A model generated the notes under the pieces. That model made no database searches, was not told where the DNA came from, and worked only from the letters and a program-made list of their open reading frames with translations. From JBDTDV01 sp039922875 (lineage in GTDB: Bacteria > Actinomycetota > Actinomycetes > Actinomycetales > Microbacteriaceae), in assembly GCA_039922875.1 (NCBI GenBank), contig JBDTDV010000048.1, positions 1-25,883 on the forward strand: a stretch of DNA of 25,883 nucleotides, in the 5' to 3' direction. The position numbers and the translations under genes are program-made. Below, one piece after another: positions 14,742-22,400 of this stretch; positions within the stretch are counted from its first letter, which is position 1, and each line of letters starts with the position of its first letter.

Positions 14742-16115
14742 TTACAGAGCCTTGACCGCGCCGAGCACCTTGGTCAGAGAATCCTTCGCGTCTCCGAACA
14801 GCAGCGTGGTCTTCGGATCGTAGAGCAGCTCATTCTCTATACCGGCGAAGCCCGGCCGCATCGATCGCTTCAGAAACACCACCTGGTTCGCCTGCCCGAC
14901 CTCCAAGATCGGCATGCCGTAAATCGGCGAACCGGGGGAAGACTTCGCCGCCGGGTTCACCACATCGTTAGCACCGACCACGAGCACGACATCGGTATTC
15001 TTGAACTCCCGATTCACCTCGTCCATTTCCTTCAGCGCCTCATACGGAACGTTCGCCTCGGCCAGCAGCACGTTCATGTGCCCCGGCATCCGGCCGGCCA
15101 CCGGATGGATGCCGAACACCACCTCGACGCCTCGGTCCTCTAGCGCGATGGCGAGTTCGGCTACGGCGTGCTGCCCCTGGGCGACGGCCAGCCCGTATCC
15201 GGGCACGATCACCACTCGTTGCGAGTAGCCCAACAGGACTGCGATGTCCTCCGCGGCCGAGGAGCGCACCGGTCGGTCGCTCTGCGTGATGGACCCGGCC
15301 TTCGAACCACCCCGGAATGCGCCGAACATCGTGCCGGCGACACCGCGGCCCATTGCCGCGGCCATAGCCTGGGTCAGAATGGTGCCGCTGGCTCCGACGA
15401 GCGTTCCGGCGACCACCAGCAGCACATTACCCAGCACGATTCCGGATGCCGCCACCGCGAGCCCGGTGAATGCGTTCAGTAGGGAAATCACGATCGGTAC
15501 ATCGGCACCGCCGACCGGCAATACCAGCAGCAATCCCGCCGCCAGTCCGAGGACCAGCAGGAGAACGGCGGCGGGCGCCGAGCCCGCCGTGATCACGAAG
15601 CCGCCTGCGGCCACCGCTGCGGCAAGCACCAGGATCATCACCCAGCGCATCCCGGGGAAGATCAGCGGTCGGGTGCTGATCAGCTCCTGCAGCTTGGCCA
15701 CCGTCACGCCGGAACCAGAGAACGAGATCGCCCCGATCAGCATGGTGAACGCGACCGCAACGCGAACCCAGGGATGGACGCTGTGGCCCAGTTCCAACAT
15801 CGCGACCAGCGCGGCGGCACCGCCACCCACCCCGTTGAACAGTCCGACCAGTTGCGGGATCGCGGTCATCCTCACCCGGCGCGCCACCGGGACCGCCAAC
15901 GCGGAGCCGACGGCGATCGCCCCCAGGATCAGCGGAATGTTCGCCAACCGTACCGACAGGAACACGGTGATCACGGCCAGCAGCGCGCCTGCCGCTCCGA
16001 TCAGGTTGCCGCGTCGGGCGTGCTTGGGGGAGCTGAGACCCTTCAGAGCCAGGATGAAGCAGACCGCACAGATCAGGTAGAGCAGCGCGGTCCATTCCGG
16101 AGCGATCAGACTCAT
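14742..16115 (-). CDS. pntB: Proton-translocating NAD(P)+ transhydrogenase, beta subunit
   Basis: A 457-residue membrane subunit. The first half is a run of hydrophobic helices (dII). The C-terminal third is the NADP(H)-binding dIII domain, with VVIVPGYGLAVAQGQHAVAE, GVEVVFGIHPVAGRMPGHMN, VVLVVGANDVVNPAAKSSPG and NQVVFLKRSMRPGFAGIENE, all diagnostic of PntB. With PntAA and PntAB it uses the proton gradient to reduce NADP+ with NADH, a main source of NADPH. Its ATG overlaps the pntAB stop (ATGA), so the three genes form one leftward operon. Confidence 0.95.
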   Translation of the reverse strand: MSLIAPEWTALLYLICAVCFILALKGLSSPKHARRGNLIGAAGALLAVITVFLSVRLANIPLILGAIAVGSALAVPVARRVRMTAIPQLVGLFNGVGGGAAALVAMLELGHSVHPWVRVAVAFTMLIGAISFSGSGVTVAKLQELISTRPLIFPGMRWVMILVLAAAVAAGGFVITAGSAPAAVLLLVLGLAAGLLLVLPVGGADVPIVISLLNAFTGLAVAASGIVLGNVLLVVAGTLVGASGTILTQAMAAAMGRGVAGTMFGAFRGGSKAGSITQSDRPVRSSAAEDIAVLLGYSQRVVIVPGYGLAVAQGQHAVAELAIALEDRGVEVVFGIHPVAGRMPGHMNVLLAEANVPYEALKEMDEVNREFKNTDVVLVVGANDVVNPAAKSSPGSPIYGMPILEVGQANQVVFLKRSMRPGFAGIENELLYDPKTTLLFGDAKDSLTKVLGAVKAL

Positions 16116-16390
16116 TTCTTGCCTCGGAACATGTGCAGCATCCGATCGGTCACCACGAATCCGCCGACCATGTTCGCCGTGGCCAGCACCACGGCGATCA
16201 GCGCCACCGGGATCAGCCAGGGGTTCGTGGTCTGCCCTGCCACGATAATGGCGCCGATCAGAATGATGCCGTGGATAGCGTTCGCGCCGGAGAGCAGCGG
16301 CGTATGCAGCATGCTGGTGACTTTGGAGACCACCTCGAAGCCGACGAAGACTGCCAGCACGATGATGGTCAACAGCGACACGACATCCAT
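16112..16390 (-). CDS. pntAB: NAD(P)+ transhydrogenase, alpha-2 membrane subunit
   Basis: A 92-residue protein with three hydrophobic segments (LLTIIVLAVFVGFEVV, IHGIILIGAIIVA, LIPVALIAVVLATANMVGGF) and the family tag VTSMLHTPLLSGANAIHGI. This is the short transmembrane piece that in other bacteria is the C-terminal end of a single PntA. It completes the proton channel with PntB. Its ATG shares one base with the pntAA stop (TAATG) and its stop overlaps the pntB start, so all three are translationally coupled. Confidence 0.94.
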   Translation of the reverse strand: MDVVSLLTIIVLAVFVGFEVVSKVTSMLHTPLLSGANAIHGIILIGAIIVAGQTTNPWLIPVALIAVVLATANMVGGFVVTDRMLHMFRGKK

Positions 16391-17565
16391 TACTTCTCCC
16401 TCATCGCTTCTTCGGCCGTCGCTTCTTCGGCGGCCAACGCCGCGGCGGTTGCTTCATGCAGCACCTGGCCGTCGCGGGTCAGACAGGTTCCGGCGACGAC
16501 CTCGTCATCGAAATCGGGTCGCACTTCTGCATCGACGGTCATCAGCGCGAGAAGATTGGCGACATTCTTCGCGTAGAGCCGGGACGAGTCGGACGGCATC
16601 GCGGACGGGGCGTCAGCCAGTCCGACCAGGATCACGTCACCGGTTCCGGCGCCGGTTGGCACCCGGGTGTCCCGCCCGAGAACGACGCCCTCAACGTTTC
16701 CGCCGGATTCTGCGGCGAGGTCGATGATCACCGAGCCGGCACGCATCCCGGCGGCCATCTCCGTGGTCACCAGCAGCGGCGCGGGCCGGCCGGGGATCGC
16801 CGCGGTGGTGATCAGCACATCGGCCGCCGCGACATGGGGTGCGAGGAGTTCGCGTTGCCGGGTTGCGCGGTCTTCGCTCAGGGTGCGTGCGTACCCACCG
16901 GAATCCTGGGCGGCCTCCAGCTCCAGGTTGAGGAAGGTTCCGCCCATCGAGGTCACCTCCTCGGCCGATGCCGGTCGGATGTCATTGGCCGACACCCGGC
17001 CCCCGAGGCGCTTCGCGGTGCCGATCGCCTGCAGCCCGGCGACACCCGCGCCCAGGACGAGCACCCGGGCCGGCGGAATCGTGCCGGCCGCCGTCATATA
17101 CAGCGGGAAGAACCTCGGCAGTCGCATCGCCGCTTCCAGTACCGCCCGGTAGCCGGACACCAGCGCCTGTGAGGTGAGCGCGTCCATCGATTGGGCTCTG
17201 GAGATCCGCGGCACCAGCTCCAGGGCGAACGCCGTGATCCCGCCTGCCGCCAGCGCACGCACGGTGGCCAGTTCAGATGCCGGCGAGGCGAATCCGACGG
17301 TGATAGCACCCCGCTTCAATCGGGACACGATTCCGGGAGTGAGCGGCCGCACGTGGCAGAAGACGTCGAGGTCTGCCGCAGCGATCTCCGTCGCGACCGT
17401 GGCGCCGGCATCCGTGTACTCGGCGTCGGGATGTCCGGACTCCACTCCCGCTCCGGACTCGACCACGACATCCAAACCGAGTTTCGTCAATTGGCCGGCC
17501 GTCTCCGGCGTCACCGCCACCCGGCGCTCACCGCGTCGTCGTTCTCGTGCTACTCCGACTCGCAC
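16390..17565 (-). CDS. pntAA: NAD(P)+ transhydrogenase, alpha-1 NAD-binding subunit
   Basis: A 391-residue soluble dI subunit that binds NAD(H). The N-terminal RVGVARERRRGERRVAVTPE is the alanine dehydrogenase/PntA signature. The Rossmann fold reads ARVLVLGAGVAGLQAIGTAK, then RVSANDIRPASAEEV, and DVLITTAAIPGRPAPLLVT closes the domain. The GTG at 17565 is chosen because GAGGAG lies six bases upstream and the family begins close to R-V-G-V; a longer in-frame start at 17664 would run into the divergent gene and add non-conserved residues. The C-terminal Ala/Glu-rich tail (ALAAEEATAEEAMREK) is unusual but short. It diverges from the dead LLM gene across 62 bases. Confidence 0.93.
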   Translation of the reverse strand: MRVGVARERRRGERRVAVTPETAGQLTKLGLDVVVESGAGVESGHPDAEYTDAGATVATEIAAADLDVFCHVRPLTPGIVSRLKRGAITVGFASPASELATVRALAAGGITAFALELVPRISRAQSMDALTSQALVSGYRAVLEAAMRLPRFFPLYMTAAGTIPPARVLVLGAGVAGLQAIGTAKRLGGRVSANDIRPASAEEVTSMGGTFLNLELEAAQDSGGYARTLSEDRATRQRELLAPHVAAADVLITTAAIPGRPAPLLVTTEMAAGMRAGSVIIDLAAESGGNVEGVVLGRDTRVPTGAGTGDVILVGLADAPSAMPSDSSRLYAKNVANLLALMTVDAEVRPDFDDEVVAGTCLTRDGQVLHEATAAALAAEEATAEEAMREK

Positions 17566-17585
17566 TTCAGACTCCTCGTCCTTGC

Positions 17586-17611
17586 CGTATCGAGCTATTG
17601 GTAGCGTATCG
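17586..17611. promoter_or_regulatory. Direct repeats in the pntAA / LLM divergent intergenic region
   Basis: Two identical heptamers CGTATCG (17586-17592 and 17605-17611) lie 19 bases apart, close to two helical turns, within the 62-base divergent region. They could bind a regulator of either side. No confident -35/-10 pair was found on either strand, so this is only a candidate site. Confidence 0.25.
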
Positions 17612-17627
17612 GGAGGGAGGGACATCA

Positions 17628-18155
17628 ATGGATGACTACGGCCATGACCTGAAGTTCGGAACATTCATCACGCCGACTTCGGCGCGTGCGGCCGAGGTCG
17701 TTTCGCTTGCGGTGCTCAGCGATCGCCTCGGCTATGACCTGATTAGCTTCCAGGATCACCCGGATCTTCCGGCGCTGCTGGACGCATAACTACTACTGGC
17801 CCATGTCGCCGCGCAAACCGAGCGGACGATGCTGAGCGCAAATGTCACCAATCTGCCGTTGCGTCAGCCGGTGCTGATCGCCCGCGGCGCGATCACCGTC
17901 GACCTGCTCAGCGGTGGCCGATTTGAGCTCGGCATCGGTGCCGGGGGATTCTGGGACGCCATCCAGGCGGCCGGCGGGCGCCGGCTCAGCCCGGGCCAGG
18001 CCGTCGACGCGCTCGAGGAGGCGATCCGGGTGATCCGTGCGGTCTGGGCGGTGGACGAACCGGGCGGCGTGCACATCGACGGGGAGTATTACCAGGTGCT
18101 GGGAGCAAAGCGAGGTCCGCGCTCGGGTCGGCGCCGAGCGCGCCGGCTGAGCTAG
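17628..18155 (+). pseudogene. Luciferase-like oxidoreductase with in-frame stop and missing C-terminus
   Basis: ATG 17628, behind a strong GGGAGGGAGGG, opens LKFGTFITPTSARAAEVVSL ... RLGYDLISFQDHPDLPALLD, an LLM start. A TAA at 17787-17789 interrupts it, yet the same frame continues directly as LLLAHVAAQTERTMLSANVT and PLRQPVLIARGAITVDLLSG, then FELGIGAGGFWDAIQAAGGR and the GAKRGP segment. The TAA falls where relatives carry a tryptophan, consistent with a TGG-to-TAA change. After GAKRGP (about 18120) the family's remaining barrel half is absent and the frame ends at TAG 18153. The two lesions mark it as dead or as a short unrelated peptide. It is flavin-dependent by family, substrate unknown. 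Confidence 0.8.
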
Positions 18156-18208
18156 GGCACTCAGCGCGTTCCCCGGGCGCATCCAGCCAGGTGCCGCATC
18201 ATGGATGG

Positions 18209-18664
18209 ATGCTTCATCGCCACCCCGTCCTCGGCGCGCTGACTGCGGTCTATCTGGGCGTGGTCTGCTGGGTGACGCTCGGTCCGCAGCCGCTTGACCA
18301 ACACTCGGAAAGCTGGCTGTGGCGGGCCCTTGGCTTCTTTGGCAGACACGACCTGACCAGCTGGATCACCTACGACAGGCTCGAGTTCACCGCCAATATG
18401 GCGATGTTCCTGCCGGTCGGCCTGTTCTTCCTGCTGCTGTTCGGCCGGCGGTTGTGGTGGCTGGCGATCCTGCTCAGCTTTGCGCTCACCGTCGGCATCG
18501 AGTTCGTGCAGCTGTTCCTGCCGACCCGGGTTTCCGATGTTCGGGACATCCTCTCGAACACCTCGGGAGCGGTCATCGGAGTGTTCCTGGGACTGGTGCT
18601 CACCGCACGCAGCCGTGGAAGCAGAGCCAGGCTCCGACCAGCCGGGACGGTGGGCACGAGGTGA
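18209..18664 (+). CDS. VanZ-like family membrane protein
   Basis: About 151 residues with four hydrophobic segments (LGALTAVYLGVVCWVTLG, ANMAMFLPVGLFFLLLFG, LWWLAILLSFALTVGIEFVQ, GAVIGVFLGLVLTA). LEFTANMAMFLPVGLF and SDVRDILSNTSGAVIG are the VanZ-like signature. VanZ relatives affect glycopeptide resistance in some hosts, but most members have no defined role and this one should not be called a resistance gene. ATG 18209 puts the first helix right at the N terminus; a GTG at 18191 would add six residues. The basic tail (TARSRGSRARLRPAGTVGTR) is cytoplasmic by the positive-inside rule. It converges with the TetR gene. Confidence 0.8.
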   Translation: MLHRHPVLGALTAVYLGVVCWVTLGPQPLDQHSESWLWRALGFFGRHDLTSWITYDRLEFTANMAMFLPVGLFFLLLFGRRLWWLAILLSFALTVGIEFVQLFLPTRVSDVRDILSNTSGAVIGVFLGLVLTARSRGSRARLRPAGTVGTR

Positions 18665-18689
18665 GGAACGTCATCGGTACCAGTGCTCA

Positions 18690-19334
18690 TCACGGGATCT
18701 GGTGCCGGTAGTATCCCTGGATCTCATCTGTAGTGATGCCCTCCACGGGCATCTCCGTGCGGACGCCGTCGGCCCGAAGGCCATCGAGCGTGATCGCGAT
18801 CTGCCGGGCAATGACGCGGCCTCGGGCCTCGATCGGCAGATAGACGTAATCGCCGATCCGGAAGGCTGCGAGCGTCAGGTCGTTCGCGTCAATGTCTGAG
18901 CGCAGCGTTCCCTCTTGTTGGGCGCGGCGGGCGATCCGTTTGAGGTCGGCGTCCCACTGCGCGCCGTGCTGCAGGTCCGGCTCTATTTCAACCATGCGAC
19001 GGGTGATTTGCGGGATCGCGGGGTGCGCGGCGATGGTCGCCGCGATGCCGGTGATCAGAGCCACCACGGCATCCCACCCGTCCTGCTGGGCGAGCATGTC
19101 GTCAGCCACGAGCTGTAGGTGGTCGACCATGCGTGTGTAAAGACCGCGCACGACCTCATCGATCGAAGAGAAACGGCGCCACAGCGTCGCGTTGCCGACG
19201 CCGGCGACCTGTGCGAGCTTGCTCATCGTGGGATCGGAGCCGTACTTCTCGTAGTAGGCCTCGGCGGCATTGAGGATGAGATCGCGGCTGCGGGCGACCT
19301 CAACGCGCTCTGCGCGCCGGCGCAGCTGGTCCAT
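18690..19334 (-). CDS. TetR-family transcriptional regulator
   Basis: A 214-residue regulator. The helix-turn-helix lies at about residues 20-65: ARSRDLILNAAEAYYEKYGS, then TMSKLAQVAGVGNATLWRRF and DEVVRGLYTRM. The remainder is an alpha-helical ligand-binding domain (VALITGIAATIAAHPAIPQI ... LTLAAFRIGDYVYLPIEARG) whose ligand cannot be predicted. It is divergent from the large surface-protein gene across 126 bases and ends convergently near the VanZ-like gene. A TAGCAT -10-like box ends six bases before the ATG, so the mRNA may be nearly leaderless. Autoregulation and control of the surface protein are likely by arrangement but unproven. Confidence 0.88.
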   Translation of the reverse strand: MDQLRRRAERVEVARSRDLILNAAEAYYEKYGSDPTMSKLAQVAGVGNATLWRRFSSIDEVVRGLYTRMVDHLQLVADDMLAQQDGWDAVVALITGIAATIAAHPAIPQITRRMVEIEPDLQHGAQWDADLKRIARRAQQEGTLRSDIDANDLTLAAFRIGDYVYLPIEARGRVIARQIAITLDGLRADGVRTEMPVEGITTDEIQGYYRHQIP

Positions 19335-19460
19335 CCTTATATGCTACCCAGCGACGGCTCGGCTTCCTTTGACCCCTCTATTGGGCCATGACGCGACGGG
19401 GCCCGGGCTCTAATGTGGACGAGAAGCCCCACCTAAGCAACACCATCGAAGAAGCCTGTC
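19335..19460. promoter_or_regulatory. Divergent control region between tetR-like and surface-protein genes
   Basis: The 126 bases hold the start regions of both genes. On the minus strand, TAGCAT followed by six bases precedes the regulator ATG. On the plus strand, TTGACC (19369-19374) is a -35-like box but no -10 lies at the right spacing, and TCTAAT (19409-19414) is -10-like without a matching -35. An eight-base palindrome GCCCGGGC is present near 19402. I could not define a clear TetR operator. Confidence 0.35.
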
Positions 19461-22400
19461 ATGCCCCGCACCTCCCACGTTACCGGTCCCGTACGCCGGA
19501 GCCTGTTCCGTTTCGTCGCGGCCGGCGCCACCCTCGGTCTCGCAGCCGCCGGCCTCTCGATCGTGCCCGCGGAAAGCGCCAGCGCCGACGGGTCCCCGTG
19601 CTCTTCTGGCCACTCTGTTTACAGCGCCGCCATCGGCTCCTACACAGTCCCAGCAGGCGTCTTCAACGTTAACATCGTGGCGAGCGGCGGCAAGGGAGAG
19701 GGCGGTCACGATTACACTTTCGTCGGCCCAGACGGCGGCGATGGCGGATACGGATCCACGATCACCGTGAAGAACGAGGGCGTGACCCCTGGCGAGACCA
19801 TCTACTGGGGCAATCTCAGGCCAGGCAACACGGACCGGGAAGCCCGACCCGCGTCGAGCGGTTCCGGCGGCGCGGGCATGTGGGTGTCCACGGTGGCGTG
19901 CATCACCGACGACTCCAGCACGGTTATCGTGGTCGCCGCGGGCGGTGGCGGTGGCGGCGACGCCGACGAGGATGGCCGTGGCGGCAACGGCGGCAACGCC
20001 GACTCCCCCGGCGGCGCGGGCGGACGAGGGGGCCCTGGCGGGGAAAACGGAGCGTATGCCGGTGCCGGAGGGACCGCCGGAACGTTGGTAGCGCCCGGCT
20101 TCGGCGGGGCCTCCGGCCACGGAGTGAGCACGGTCAGCAACTTTCAAGACCCTCCGGGCGGCGACGGCGCCTGGATGTTCGGTCCGTTCTATATGGGGAC
20201 ACCATTCGACTGGATGAATCCCCCCGTCGGTGGCAACGGAGCTAACAACGGAGTTGGTGGCGGTGGTGGCGGCAGCGGATATAGCGGCGGTGGTGGTGGC
20301 GGGGACAGCGGCATGAGCCCCTGGACGGACCATGGCGGCGGCGCGGGAGGAGGGGCAGGCGGCGCCAGCTTTCCGCTGTCGTTAGCGACCATCAACTACT
20401 CGGGAACGGCCGGGGTCACCGTCGCGCCCCATTACACCCCGCGCGTGACGCTGACCAGCTCTGCGAACCCACAACCCTTCGGATCATCGGTGACCTTGAC
20501 CGCTACTGTCACCTCGCAGAACCCCGCGGCCAAGCTCGGCGGCGGCACCGTGTCGTTTTCCGACCAAACGTCGGGAACCCAGTCGGACAGCGTGCCTCTG
20601 GGGGATGTCCCGCTCACGCTCGACTCCACCGGTCTGATCGCTACCGCGTTGATCACCGTGCCAGACCTGGCCGCCGGGCCGCGGAAGATCGTCGCGTCCT
20701 ATAACGGGTTCGGCGGGTATGCGCCCGATGATCCGGGACATCTGCACTACATCGAAACCTTTCCCGCCTTCACCGACCTCACGCAGAGGATGCTGCTGCC
20801 CCAGACCCTGACTTTCACCGCGCCGTCGGGCGCCGGCACGGCGAACGGCGCGACCACCCGACCCGCGGCAACGTCCACGTCTGGACTGCCGGTGTCGATC
20901 CGCGTCGACCTCGAAAGCACGGGCGTGTGCTCGCGGTCGGACGACGGTGTGCTCAGCTATCTGACCGGCGGCACGTGCGTGCTCGACGCGAACCAGGTCG
21001 GCGACGACCTCCACGAGGCAGCGCCGCAGGTGCAGTTGCGCATCCCGGTGGCCGGAGCGAAGTCACAGACCATCAGGTTCACCACGACGCAGCCCGCGAC
21101 CATGAACGCGGGTGACACGTACACGCCGCATGCGACCGGAGGCGACTCGGGCAACCCCGTCGTGATCACCAGTGATGGGACGCACTGCCCGATGGTGGAC
21201 GGCACAGTGGTCGCCAGGCTCGGCGGCCAGTGCGGTATCACCGCCACCCAGGCGGCTGGGAACGGGTACTTGGCGGCGACGCAGATCTGGCAGACGACCG
21301 AGATCAACCCGGCGCCCGGACACATGCTGTTCCAGACCACGCCCCCGGACTCACCGCAGATCGGCGACCACTACACCGTCATCGGTCAGGCACTCTACCC
21401 CTCGATCGGTGCCGGCGATGCGGCGCTCACCGTCGATGCCGCCAGCACCGCATGCACCATGGGCATGCCGAGCGTCACGCTGGCGGGTGGGATGGTGGCA
21501 CAGCAGGCAGTCGTCACCTACACGGCGGTCGGGACGTGCATCATCGACGCGAACGCGGTGCCCATGATCTATTATCCGCCGCCCGCGCTGGCGCCCCTGG
21601 CGCAGGTGCAGCAGGTTTCCACCGTCGCCGGGGCAGCGCAGCACATCACGTTCACTTCACCGGACCCGACCGATCCGATGTACGGCGGATCGACGACCGT
21701 CGCGGCGACAAGCAGCTCCGGCCTACCAGTGACGTTCACCTCGGCGACGCCATCGACCTGCAGCGTCGGCGGAGCGCTTGTCGCGTTCGTCGGCGCGGGC
21801 GAGTGCGAGATCCATGCCGATCAGGGCGGCGATGCGACCACGTGGGCAGCGGCCCCGACGGTGACCAAGACGCTCACGATCGATGCCGTGCCGCTGACAA
21901 TCACCGCACCGACCGGCTCGGCGCCCTACGGCGCTGTCCCGACCGCCTTCGCGCCGACATACGGCGGATTCGTCGCCGGCGACGGTCTGGCATCGCTGCG
22001 AGTGCAGCCGCTGTGCACGCGGCCTTCGACCTCGGCGGATGCCGGCAGCTATCCGGTGACCTGTTCCGGCGCGGTCGACTCCGACTACACCTTCGTCTAC
22101 GTCGCCGGGGCCGAGACGATCACGCCGGCGCCGTTGACGGTCACAGCCTCGGGTGGGACGACCGGATACGGCCTCGCCGTGCCGACGGTCACCGCCTCGT
22201 ATTCCGGCTTCACGAACGGAGACACCGCGCTCGACACCGCGCCGAGCTGCGGCACGGAGGCGACAGACCACAGCGACATCGGCGACTATGCGAGCTCGTG
22301 CGTTGGTGGGGCCGATCCGAACTACACGATCACGAGCGTCGATGGGAAGGTCAGCATCACTGAGGCGACCCTGGTCGTCATCGCCTCGTCCGAGAACCGG

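Noticed and set aside
15244..16080. A 278-codon plus-strand frame across pntB
   Set aside because: Antisense shadow of PntB; low-complexity Ala/Thr/Pro/Arg composition and no ribosome site.
17566..17664. A longer pntAA start at 17664
   Set aside because: It would extend across the divergent intergenic region and into the opposite gene, and GTG 17565 has a GAGGAG and begins at the family N terminus.
18209..18664. The VanZ-like gene as a glycopeptide-resistance determinant
   Set aside because: Most VanZ-like proteins are unrelated to resistance, and no vanHAX-type genes are present.
19410..20395. Minus-strand frames, including a proline-rich one, across the glycine-rich domain
   Set aside because: Gly codons (GGN) read as Pro on the other strand, which explains the proline-rich appearance. 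The plus-strand protein has a signal peptide and domains.
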